NCBI RefSeq assembly: GCF_011751885.2
Contig: NZ_CP061771.1
Location: forward strand, 1,612,001-1,676,000
DNA: 64,000 bases
Source of the DNA: Salinibacterium sp. ZJ450
Lineage (GTDB): Bacteria; Actinomycetota; Actinomycetes; Actinomycetales; Microbacteriaceae
Direction: 5' to 3'
Positions 26,327 through 35,000 of the stretch are shown piece by piece (within the stretch, counting starts at the first letter, position 1; each line of letters begins with the position of its first letter). Below the pieces are notes generated by a model that had not been told where the DNA came from, did not search any database, and worked only from the letters and a program-made list of their open reading frames with translations. A program made the position numbers and the translations under genes.

Positions 26327-28486
26327 ATGGCTGCGACGTCCCCGTACGAGGGCACGAGCCCCATCGCCTCGGTGGAGGGCTTGCAAAGCGGTGTGTCACT
26401 CATCAGTGGGCGCTCATTCGCGCTGTCCGACGGCGACGGCAACATGCGCCCGACCCACACGCAGGGTCTCTTCGTGCTCGATACGAGGGTGTTGTCTCGC
26501 TGGGTGCTCACCCTGGACGGCGAGGGCATCGAGCGTCTGGGTGTGGACAGTCCCATGCCGTCGCGGGTCACCTTCCTGGGACGCGGTCGTGCCGCCCAGG
26601 GCCGTGCGGATGCCGACGTGGTGGTGCGCAGGCGGCGCTATTTCGCGATGGGGATGCACGATGAGGTGATCGTCACCAACCACGGTCTCACCTCGGTGGA
26701 ACTCACACTGCGCCTCGACGTGGACTGTGACTTCGCCGACCTGTTCGAGGTGAAGGAGTCCCGCCTGGTGCACCGCAATCGTGCCAGAACCTCCGACGAT
26801 CGCGTCATCCGGTTCTCCAGAGGCAGTGGGCACGACGCTCGGGAGGTCGCAGTCGAGGTGGAGTCGGGCGCCACCATCGATGAGGAGGGGGTCGTCTGGA
26901 CCCTCACGCTCGGTGCCAGACAGAGCTGGCGCACGGACGTGGCCGTGCGGGTGATGATCGACGGGGCGGTGGTCGGACCGCGTGGGCCGGAGCAGGGAGC
27001 GGATGCCGAGACTCCGCTGACCACCGAGCCGATCGACGTGGGCCTCATTGTCGACAGCGACAGTGTGCTGCTTGACAGCATCCTGCGGCGCACATCCGGA
27101 GACCTCGACGCGCTGAGCATCCGTGATGACGACTATCCGGACCTCCAGCTCGTCGCCGCCGGGGCACCGTGGTTCATGACACTGTTCGGTCGTGACTCGC
27201 TGATGACGGCGTGGATGTCGCTGATCTCCGGCCCGTCGCTTGCCCGCGGCGTGCTGCTCACCCTCGGGCGTCTGCAAGGCACCCGGGTTCACCTGGAACT
27301 GGGCGAGGAACCGGGCAAAATCCTGCACGAGGTGCGGTTCTCCGAGTCCGACGCGCACACGTTCAAGAACGGTGAGATCTACTACGGCTCCGCAGACGCC
27401 ACCCCGCTGTTCGTTATGCTCGCCGCCCAGATCCAACGGTGGGGTCGCGACGACGACCTGCTCGAGGCGCTGATGCCCCATGTCGATCGCGCGATCGAGT
27501 GGATTGAGACATACGGCGACCGCGACGGCGACGGATACGTCGAGTACCAGCGGCACGGCGAGTTCGGGCTGGCCAATCAGGGGTGGAAGGATTCCTGGGA
27601 CGCCATCCGGCATGCCGACGGGGCGCTCGCCGTGGGGCCGATCGCGCTGTGTGAAGTGCAGGGATACGTGTACGCCGCGTACTTGGCGCGGGCGGAGTTG
27701 GCCGCGTTGCAGGGTGACGACGAGACCCACGATCGTTTCCTGGACAAGGCGGCCCGGTTGTTTGAGCGGTTCAACGCGGACTTCTGGGACGAGGACGGCC
27801 AGTTCTATGTTCTGGCCCTGGACGGCGACAAGCGGCGGGTGGCGGTTCGGTCGTCGAACGTGGGCCATTGCCTGTGGACCGGCATCGTGCGCCAAGACCG
27901 GGCCGAGCTCGTGCGCGACGGGCTCACCGCGGAGGGCACCTTCAGCGGCTGGGGGGTGCGCACCCTTGACTCGCACACCGCGTCGTACAACCCGGTGAGT
28001 TACCACAACGGCTCGGTGTGGCCGCACGACACCGCCATCGCGGCGTATGGTCTTGCCCGCTACGGCTTCGTCACCGAGGCATCCCACCTGATCAGCGCAC
28101 AGATGGATGTAGCGGAGGCCTTCGACGGCCGGCTGCCGGAACTGTTCGCGGGCTTCACCCGCTCCGAGTTCGGGGTGCCTGCCGCCTATCCCTCGTCGTG
28201 TTCGCCCCAGGCGTGGGCGTCCGCCGCCCCGCTGCTGTGGCTGCGGACGCTCCTCGGACTCGAGCCGGTGGCATCGGAACAGCGGTTCTGGCTCCGACCA
28301 GAACTCCCCGCTGGCATGCGGCGACTGCGGGTGGAGGGTGTCGTGATCTCTGGGCGTCGCATCACGATCGACATCGAAGACGAGCGAGTGGCGCTGTTCG
28401 GTGCGGGCGATCTGGCCGTCGTGCCGGCAACCCGCCCAGTGTTCAGCGCCGTCGGTGCCAGTTCACCGGCCAGGCGCAGGCGGTGA
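26327..28486 (+). CDS. Glycogen debranching-like protein (amylo-alpha-1,6-glucosidase family)
   Basis: 719 residues. The N-terminal half (about 15-260, THTQGLFVLDTRVLSRW) matches the glycogen debranching N-terminal beta domain. The C-terminal half is an (alpha/alpha)6 barrel with GAPWFMTLFGRDSLMTAWMS, NQGWKDSWDA and NPVSYHNGSVWPHD, where Asp/Glu residues would catalyse. It lacks the transferase half of full-size debranching enzymes. It is tightly linked to a GT4 enzyme (2-base gap). Substrate is inferred only as an alpha-glucoside. Confidence 0.85.
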   Translation: MAATSPYEGTSPIASVEGLQSGVSLISGRSFALSDGDGNMRPTHTQGLFVLDTRVLSRWVLTLDGEGIERLGVDSPMPSRVTFLGRGRAAQGRADADVVVRRRRYFAMGMHDEVIVTNHGLTSVELTLRLDVDCDFADLFEVKESRLVHRNRARTSDDRVIRFSRGSGHDAREVAVEVESGATIDEEGVVWTLTLGARQSWRTDVAVRVMIDGAVVGPRGPEQGADAETPLTTEPIDVGLIVDSDSVLLDSILRRTSGDLDALSIRDDDYPDLQLVAAGAPWFMTLFGRDSLMTAWMSLISGPSLARGVLLTLGRLQGTRVHLELGEEPGKILHEVRFSESDAHTFKNGEIYYGSADATPLFVMLAAQIQRWGRDDDLLEALMPHVDRAIEWIETYGDRDGDGYVEYQRHGEFGLANQGWKDSWDAIRHADGALAVGPIALCEVQGYVYAAYLARAELAALQGDDETHDRFLDKAARLFERFNADFWDEDGQFYVLALDGDKRRVAVRSSNVGHCLWTGIVRQDRAELVRDGLTAEGTFSGWGVRTLDSHTASYNPVSYHNGSVWPHDTAIAAYGLARYGFVTEASHLISAQMDVAEAFDGRLPELFAGFTRSEFGVPAAYPSSCSPQAWASAAPLLWLRTLLGLEPVASEQRFWLRPELPAGMRRLRVEGVVISGRRITIDIEDERVALFGAGDLAVVPATRPVFSAVGASSPARRRR

Positions 28487-28497
28487 AGGAGCGGCTC

Positions 28498-28920
28498 ATG
28501 AACATTCAGACTTGGCTGGTGGATCTCCCGGCGGAGGAGTGCTATCGGCTGCTGCAGGCGTCCGCGACCGGACGGCTGGGTGTGGTGGTGGAGGGACGAC
28601 CGAAGATCTTTCCGGTGAGTCATGTGTTCGACGTCGAATCGAAGTGTGTGGCGTTCCCGACCGGTGGCCACACCAAGTTTCGCGCGGCGCTGGACTGGCC
28701 GTTCGTCGCATTCGAGGTCGACGGGATGGACGAGGACCGCGGCGGTGCGTGGAGCGTGCACGTGGTCGGGGTTGCCGAGGAGATCACCGATTTGGCGGTG
28801 ATCGAGCGGCTGACCCAGCTGCGGCAGGTGAACTGGATCACCGGGCCCTCGGTGCACTGGCTTCGAGTGGTGGCGCAGCAGATCACCGGCCGCCGGGTGA
28901 TCGGAGCGTCGGACTCCTAA
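28498..28920 (+). CDS. Pyridoxamine 5'-phosphate oxidase family (NimA-like) protein
   Basis: 140 residues, split-barrel flavin fold. LLQASATGRLGVVVEGRPKIFPVSHVFD is represented here by its GRLGVVV and PVSHVFD cores; the C terminus has HWLRVVAQQITGRR. These proteins bind FMN, F420 or heme; the NimA-like set includes nitroimidazole reductases. AAGGAG lies 6 bases before ATG 28498, 11 bases after the debranching-like gene, so it ends the three-gene operon. Confidence 0.78.
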   Translation: MNIQTWLVDLPAEECYRLLQASATGRLGVVVEGRPKIFPVSHVFDVESKCVAFPTGGHTKFRAALDWPFVAFEVDGMDEDRGGAWSVHVVGVAEEITDLAVIERLTQLRQVNWITGPSVHWLRVVAQQITGRRVIGASDS

Positions 28921-28961
28921 GCGTCGGAACTGCTGAGAGATGTCGGTGGCGGGTGACATTG

Positions 28962-28977
28962 TCGAATGTATGTTCGA
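28962..28977. promoter_or_regulatory. LexA (SOS) box of imuA'
   Basis: TCGAATGTATGTTCGA matches the Gram-positive LexA consensus TCGAAC-N4-GTTCGA with one mismatch. It overlaps the -10 box GATAAT (28976-28981), and ATG 28988 lies 6 bases after that box, so LexA would block the promoter of a leaderless mRNA. Confidence 0.8.
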
Positions 28978-28987
28978 TAATAGAGAG

Positions 28988-29677
28988 ATGAGGGAGCTCT
29001 CCCGGGTGCCGGACACGGTACGCGAGTTGCAGTCGCGCATCCGACAGATGCAGTCGACCAAGCTTGAGGTGCGCACGCTGCCCACCCTGCCCGCGCTCGC
29101 CGACCTGCTGCCGGGGGGCGGCCTGCGGGTCGGCGCGAGCTACTCCGTGCAAGGGTCGGCCAGCCTCGCCATGGCGCTGATGGCCGGGCCTGCGGCGAGC
29201 GGCGCCTGGTGCGGAGTGGTGGGCATGCCGGAGTTCGGGGCCGAAGCCGCTGCCGGCCTCGGCATCGACCTGAATCGGGTGGTGCTGGTGCCGCGTCCTG
29301 GCGAGCAGTGGCTTGCCGTCACCGGGGCCATCGCCGACGCGCTCACCGTGATCGTGGTGAAGCCGTCCGGTCGGGTCACCGAGACGGCGGCATCCCGGCT
29401 GAGCGCGAGATTGCGGCAGCGTGAGGCGGTGCTGATCGCACTCGGTCCCTGGCCGCAGGCCGAAGCCAGGCTCAGTGTGTCTGAGGGCCGATGGGGTGGG
29501 ATCGGCGACGGTCACGGCTACCTGGCCGGCCGCCAGGTGACGGTCACGGTGAGCGGTGCCGGTAACGGCCGACAGCTCAGTCGTCGCATCTGGATGCCGG
29601 ACTCCGCGCTGCAGGTGCGCGAAGACGGCACGGTGCGAAGTGGCGTGGGAAGCAGCCTCGCCTCGCGAGCCTCCTAG
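28988..29677 (+). CDS. imuA': ImuA'-like mutasome accessory protein
   Basis: 229 residues, RecA-fold-related but without an intact Walker A. The N-terminal helix RVPDTVRELQSRIRQMQ is followed by PALADLLPGGGLRVGASYSV and an alternating beta/alpha core. In actinobacteria such proteins accompany ImuB and DnaE2 in error-prone repair. Identity rests on this context, the LexA box at its promoter and the general sequence. ATG 28988 was chosen over 28940 because the -10 box lies at 28976-28981. Its stop overlaps the end of the converging gene. Confidence 0.75.
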   Translation: MRELSRVPDTVRELQSRIRQMQSTKLEVRTLPTLPALADLLPGGGLRVGASYSVQGSASLAMALMAGPAASGAWCGVVGMPEFGAEAAAGLGIDLNRVVLVPRPGEQWLAVTGAIADALTVIVVKPSGRVTETAASRLSARLRQREAVLIALGPWPQAEARLSVSEGRWGGIGDGHGYLAGRQVTVTVSGAGNGRQLSRRIWMPDSALQVREDGTVRSGVGSSLASRAS

Positions 29678-30055
29678 GCGTCGTTCTCGCGGACGCCTTT
29701 CTCACGTTGGGTTGCCAGCCACGCCGGCACATCCTCGGCGGCCAGCGCAGACAGCGGCACCGCACGCGGCGGGGCGGCGGCCCAGACCACGGCGGTGAAG
29801 GCGACGGTCTGTGCGAAGCCGATGATCTCCACGGCGATGAGGGTGATGCCCACGATCATCGCGGTCGGCGTCTCGGTGGGGATCGTGAAGACCACACGCC
29901 ATATGAGGTAAATGGCGGCGACGGCGACCGAGACGGTGAGCGTGGTACGGCGACCGAAGCCCGGTCGCAGTCGCGGCGACGTTGAGCAGCACAACGAGCA
30001 CCGGATAGACAAGAATCCATGGCCACAGCCACGGCACAGCATCGGTCACCGACAT
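29674..30055 (-). pseudogene. Frameshifted small membrane protein gene
   Basis: From ATG 30055 the frame encodes MSVTDAVPWLWPWIL and a hydrophobic helix, then drifts into Arg/His-rich nonsense near 29970. The next frame supplies RRTTLTVSVAVAAIYLIWRV, two more helices and a plausible tail ending at 29674. Joined, they make an about 125-residue three-helix membrane protein; read alone, the second frame (ATG 30042) starts with an unlikely Cys-rich segment. Either the gene is disrupted or one base is a sequencing error. It sits between imuA' and imuB on the opposite strand. Family not recognised. Confidence 0.5.
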
Positions 30056-30153
30056 CCCCCGATCGGATGGAAAACGAGACGAACTCCCCTGTCTCAGCTC
30101 TAACGATAAGCGAAAACCTGACGGAACCTTCCAGACGTTCCGATACGCCACGT

Positions 30154-30182
30154 TTGACTTACTCGAACATACGTTCGAAAAT
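30154..30182 (+). promoter_or_regulatory. Promoter of imuB
   Basis: TTGACT (30154-30159) and GAAAAT (30177-30182), spaced 17 bases. The start codon GTG 30189 follows the -10 box by 6 bases. The LexA box fills the spacer. Confidence 0.6.
30163..30178. promoter_or_regulatory. LexA (SOS) box of imuB
   Basis: TCGAACATACGTTCGA is a perfect match to TCGAAC-N4-GTTCGA. It lies between the -35 and -10 boxes of the imuB promoter, 11 bases before the GTG start. Confidence 0.92.
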
Positions 30183-30188
30183 AGGAGG

Positions 30189-31742
30189 GTGTTCCACTCC
30201 GCTCCAGCCACGAGAACCCTCGTGCTGTGGTGCCCGGACTGGCCGGTCATCGCCGCGGCGCACGCGCACGGCCTCGATCTCGACCGGCCGATCGCGTTGG
30301 TCGATCGCGGGCTGGTGTTCGCCTGTTCCGCCGCCGCTCGGGCCGACGGGGTGAAGCGGGGGCTGCGCATCCGTGAGGCCCAGGCGCGCTGCCCCGAACT
30401 CATCGTGCAGCCCTATGACCCCGCGCTCGACGCGCGCGCCTTCGAACCCGCCCTGGCTGAGCTGGAACGGGTGACCCCTGGCGTGCAGTTGCTGCGTCCG
30501 GGCACGTGTGCCGTACGCTCCCGCGGGCCCAGCCGGTACTACGGCGGCGAGCTGGCCGCTGCCCTCACCCTGGTCGGCAGCCTCGGCGATCTCGGATTCC
30601 ACGCGCGGGCCGGCATCGCCGACGGGCCGTTCACCGCGGAGCAGGCGGCCAGGCATACCGACCGGGTGCGGATCGTGCCCGCGGGCGGTGCGGCGGAGTT
30701 CCTCGCTCCGCTGCCCATCGACCTCATCGACCGCCCGCCGCTTGTGGCCCTGCTGCGCCGGCTCGGCATCCGCTCCCTGGGCGAGTTCGCGGCACTCGAG
30801 GGCCTCGACGTGCAGGCGCGGTTCGGTGACGAGGGCGCCCGGCTGCACGCCATCGCGTCCGGACTCGATTCCCAGAGCGTCACCCCGCGGGTGCCACCCG
30901 ACCAGCTCGATGCCATCACCTCGTTCGAGCCTCCCCTCGACCGCATCGACCAGGCGGCGTTCGCGTTCAAGGAGGCGGCGGAGCGGTTCATCGACCAGCT
31001 CACCGCCGCGAAGCTGGTCTGCACCGCGCTGCGGATCGAAGTGGATGCCGACAACGGCGAGATCTCGGAGCGCAGCTGGCTTCATCCCCGCTCGTTCACC
31101 GCCGCCGAGGTGGTCGACCGGCTGCGCTGGCAGTTGCAGGGCAGCGGAACCGCTACCGGCGACAGCGGGCTGGGTGCCCCGATCGCCCGGGTGCGGGTGG
31201 TGCCTGAGAGCGTCGACGCGATCGGCAACCACGAACGCGGGTTGTTCGGCGACGGTCCAGACGAACGCATCCACCACGCGCTCTCCCGGGTGCAGAGCAT
31301 GCTCGGCCATGAGGCGGTGCTCACCGTGGCGATCGGCGGCGGCCGCACCCTGGCCGACCGGGCCACCCTAGTGCCGTGGGGCGACCGGCCGGCCTTCCTG
31401 CGCTCTCCCGAGCAACCGTGGCCCGGCAGCCTGCCGGCCCCGGCCCCGGCGACCGTGTTTCCCGCGCCGCATCCGGTGAGCGTGCTCTCCTTCGCCGGTC
31501 AGGCGGTGGCGGTGGATGACCGCGGCGAGCTCTCCGGTGCTCCCGCGCGGTTGGTCGCCGCGGCATCCGGAACCTCCAAGGACATCACCGCGTGGGCCGG
31601 GCCCTGGCCGATCGACGAACGCTGGTGGGATGCCGAGCACGGCCGTCACGCGAACCGGTTCCAGGTGGTCGACGGGGACGGCCTGGCCTGGCTGCTGGTG
31701 CTCGACGGGCACGGCTGGTGGGCAGAGGCGAGGTATGACTGA
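30189..31742 (+). CDS. imuB: ImuB, catalytically inactive Y-family polymerase subunit
   Basis: 517 residues. The palm-finger fold is recognisable (RTLVLWCPDWPVIAAA, ARADGVKRGLRIREAQARCP), but the metal-binding DxD and SIDE motifs of active Y-family enzymes are replaced by CPDW and RGPSRYYGG, as in ImuB proteins. ImuB bridges DnaE2 and ImuA' to the beta clamp during induced mutagenesis. The C-terminal region (about 420-517) is unique to ImuB. GTG 30189 fits a leaderless mRNA. dnaE2 follows after 286 bases. Confidence 0.92.
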   Translation: MFHSAPATRTLVLWCPDWPVIAAAHAHGLDLDRPIALVDRGLVFACSAAARADGVKRGLRIREAQARCPELIVQPYDPALDARAFEPALAELERVTPGVQLLRPGTCAVRSRGPSRYYGGELAAALTLVGSLGDLGFHARAGIADGPFTAEQAARHTDRVRIVPAGGAAEFLAPLPIDLIDRPPLVALLRRLGIRSLGEFAALEGLDVQARFGDEGARLHAIASGLDSQSVTPRVPPDQLDAITSFEPPLDRIDQAAFAFKEAAERFIDQLTAAKLVCTALRIEVDADNGEISERSWLHPRSFTAAEVVDRLRWQLQGSGTATGDSGLGAPIARVRVVPESVDAIGNHERGLFGDGPDERIHHALSRVQSMLGHEAVLTVAIGGGRTLADRATLVPWGDRPAFLRSPEQPWPGSLPAPAPATVFPAPHPVSVLSFAGQAVAVDDRGELSGAPARLVAAASGTSKDITAWAGPWPIDERWWDAEHGRHANRFQVVDGDGLAWLLVLDGHGWWAEARYD

Positions 31743-31766
31743 TGCTGCGCGCGCCGTATCCCCGTC

Positions 31767-31799
31767 GGTTGAGTAGGCGCGCAGCGCCGTATCGAAACC
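31767..31799. repeat. Short palindromic intergenic repeat
   Basis: A quasi-palindrome starting GGTTGAGTAGGCGC and ending GCCGTATCGAAACC. I recall very similar sequences scattered in Microbacteriaceae genomes, so it is probably a REP-like unit; only this copy is seen in the window. Confidence 0.5.
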
Positions 31800-31840
31800 C
31801 CGTGCCGTCCCAACCGGGGCTTCCACCCCTCCTCGCAGCC

Positions 31841-31906
31841 GAGCGCGCCGAGAACGGCCGAGCGCGGGCGCCGCGGCGGGCGCGCTCGGCCGATAACAGC
31901 GCGCTC
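31841..31906. repeat. 66-bp dyad module A upstream of dnaE2
   Basis: Four octamers: GAGCGCGC (31841), GAGCGCGG (31860), GCGCGCTC (31880) and GCGCGCTC (31899). Two face right and two face left, separated by exactly 11, 12 and 11 bases. Octamer centres are 19, 20 and 19 bases apart, about two helical turns. The octamers pair first with fourth and second with third. Confidence 0.8.
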
Positions 31907-31933
31907 ACGGTGCAAGATCCCCAAACCGGACGC

Positions 31934-31999
31934 GAGCGCCGTGAAAACTCACGAGCGCCGCTGATATCGCGGCGGCGCTCGGCAGAAAGTACGGCGCTC
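31934..31999. repeat. 66-bp dyad module B upstream of dnaE2
   Basis: Same architecture as module A: GAGCGCCG (31934), GAGCGCCG (31953), CGGCGCTC (31973) and CGGCGCTC (31992) with spacers of 11, 12 and 11 bases. Spacer sequences differ from module A. The module ends 29 bases before the dnaE2 start; 27 bases separate the two modules. Confidence 0.8.
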
Positions 32000-32028
32000 A
32001 CACGCTGGAGCTATGGGGGTCATGGCTG

Positions 32029-35000
32029 ATGGGCTGGAGCAACCCCCCGATCCCCTGGTCGGAGTTCGAACGCAGACTGTCCGATTCGCGCCGCCCGGCC
32101 TCGCGTCCGGTCGCGGCCGACGGCGGCGACAGCCCGGCCTGGTCGAACAAGCGCGAGAAATACGAACCGACCGAGATCCAGAAGACACCGGATGCCGCGC
32201 GCGTGCCGTATGCGGAACTGCACGCCCACTCCACCTTCAGTTTCCTCGACGGCGCCAGCCCACCGGAGGAACTGCTCGAGGAAGCCAGCAGGCTCGGGCT
32301 GCACGCCCTCGCTCTGACCGACCACGACGGCTTCTACGGGGTGGTGCGGATGGCCGAGGCCGCCGAGAGCTACGACGTCGACACGATCTTCGGGGCGGAA
32401 CTCTCGCTCGGGCTGAGCGCGCCACAGAACGGGGTGCCCGACCCGGAGGGCAGCCATCTCGTCGTGCTTGCCCGGCAGCAAGAGGGTTACCACCGGCTGG
32501 CCGCCGCGCTCACCGAGGCGCAGCTGAACGAGGCCGGCGGCACCGGCGGCGGCAGCAGCGCCGGCCGCGGCACCGCGGCGGAGAAGGGCCGCCCGGTGTA
32601 CGACCTCGACGACCTCACCGACCGAGCCGGCGGGCAGTGGATGGTGCTGACCGGATGCCGCAAGGGCCGGGTGCGGCAGGCGCTTCGGGCAGTCGGCGAC
32701 GACGCCGCCGAACGCGAGGTACTCGAGCTGATCGAGCGGTTCGGCCGCCAGAACGTGCTGGTGGAACTCACCGATCACGGACATCCGCTCGATAGCACCC
32801 ACAACGACGCGCTCGCCCGCATCGCCGACCGGCTGGCGCTGCCCACCGTCGCCACCGGCAACGTGCACTACGCCAGCCCGCGGCAGCGGCACGTCGCCGA
32901 CGCGATCGCCGCCGTGCGGGCCCGCCGCAGCCTCGATGACATGGACGGCTGGCTGCCGGCATCCGGTGGCGCCCACCTGCGCTCCGGCGCGGAGATGCTC
33001 GCCCGGTTCCGGCGCTACCCCGGTGCGGTGGAACGCACGGTCGAGGTGGCCGACGACCTGAGCTTCCGGCTGCGCAGTGTGCGCCCGGGCCTGCCGAAGC
33101 AGGAGGTGCCGGACGGGCACACCCCGATGAGCTGGCTGCGGCAGCTGGTCTGGGATGCCGTGCCGGTGAAGTACCCGAAGCTCACTCCTGAGAACCGGGC
33201 CCGCATCGAACGGGAACTCGACGTGATCGAGCAGAAGGACTTTCCGGGCTACTTCCTGATCGTGCGGGACATCGTGCAGTACGCCAAGGGCGGCGGCATC
33301 CTCTGCCAGGGTCGTGGCTCTGCCGCCAACTCGGCGGTCTGCTACCTGCTCGGTATCACCGCGGTCGATTCGATCTTCTACCAGCTGCCGTTCGAGCGGT
33401 TCCTCTCCAGCATGCGCGAGGAGGAGCCGGACATCGACGTCGACTTCGACTCCGACCGGCGGGAAGAGGTGATCCAGTACGTCTACCGCAAGTACGGCCG
33501 CCGCAACGCCGCGCAGGTGGCCAACGTGATCAGCTACCGGCCCAAGTTCGCGGTGCGCGACATGGCCAAGGCGCTCGGCTACAGCCCCGGCCAGCAGGAT
33601 GCCTGGTCGAAGCAGGTGGAACGCTGGGGCGCCGAGATCTCCAGCGGCGACCACGACATCCCGCAGCCGGTGATCGACCTGGCCGAACGGGTGCTGACCT
33701 TCCCGCGGCACCTCGGCATCCACTCCGGCGGCATGGTGCTCACCGACCGGCCGGTCGGCGAGGTGGTGCCGATCGAGCACGCCCGCATGGAGAACCGCAC
33801 CGTCGTGCAATGGGACAAGGATGACTGCGCCTGGATGGGCCTGGTGAAGTTCGACCTGCTCGGCCTCGGCATGCTCGCCGCACTGCAGTACACGATCGAC
33901 CTGGTGCGCGAGCACACCGGCGAGACCTGGGCGCTCGACACCATCCCGAAGGAGGAACAGGGCGTCTACGACATGCTCTGCCGCGCCGACTCGATCGGCG
34001 TGTTCCAGGTGGAGAGCCGCGCCCAGATGGGGGTGCTCCCCCGGCTGAAGCCGCGTCGGTTCTACGACCTGGTGGTCGAGATCGCGCTGGTGCGGCCCGG
34101 TCCGATCCAGGGTGGCGCGGTGCATCCGTTCATCCGCCGCAAGCTCGGCCAGGAGCCGGTCAGCTACCTGCACCCGCTGCTGGTCGAACCGCTCGAGCGC
34201 ACTCTCGGCGTGCCGTTGTTCCAGGAGCAGCTGATGCAGATGGCGATGGCGGTCGGCGGCTGCACCGCCGAGGACGCCGACCACCTGCGCCGCGCGATGG
34301 GCTCGAAACGCGGCGTGGAGAAGATCGGCAAGCTGCGCGACAAGCTGTACGCCGGGATGGCCTCGAACGGCATCACCGGGGATGTCGCCGACGACATCTA
34401 CGGCAAGATCGAGGCGTTCGCGAACTTCGGTTTCGCCGAGAGCCACTCGATCAGCTTCGCGCTGCTGGTCTATGCCAGCGCCTGGTTCAAGCTGCACTAC
34501 CCTGCGGCGTTCCTCGCCGCGCTGCTGCGGGCCCAGCCGATGGGCTTCTACTCGCCGCAGACCCTCACCGCCGACGCGCGCCGGCACGGCGTTCAGGTGC
34601 GGCGGCCCGACATCCAGCTCTCTGGGGCGCAGGCCGGGTTGGAATCGATCTCTCCGCTGGTCGAGCCTGTCGAGACCAGCGGCGACGACGGATGCCTCAA
34701 CCTCGAGCAGCCGCCGATGGCCGAGTTTGATGCGGCGCTGCCCGAAGACTTCCCCCGGCATCGTCGGGATGCCGCGTTCGCGGTGCGGCTCGGCCTCTCC
34801 GAGGTCACCTCGATCGGCGACAAGCTGGCCGAGCGGATCGTCGCCGAACGCGACAGTTACGGGCCGTACCGGTCGATGGCCGACCTCTCCCGCCGAGTGG
34901 GACTTTCCACCATCCAACTGGAGGCGCTGGCGGCGGCCGGCGCGTTCGACGCGCTCGGCCTCAACCGGCGTGAAGCAATGTGGAATGCGGCGCCGGCCGC

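Noticed and set aside
30189-31742. Active Y-family polymerase
   Set aside because: The metal-binding acidic motifs are missing, so it was called ImuB, not a second DinB.
31841-31999. Possible CRISPR-like array
   Set aside because: Repeat words are 8 bases, half are inverted, and spacers are 11-12 bases. That is not a CRISPR structure.
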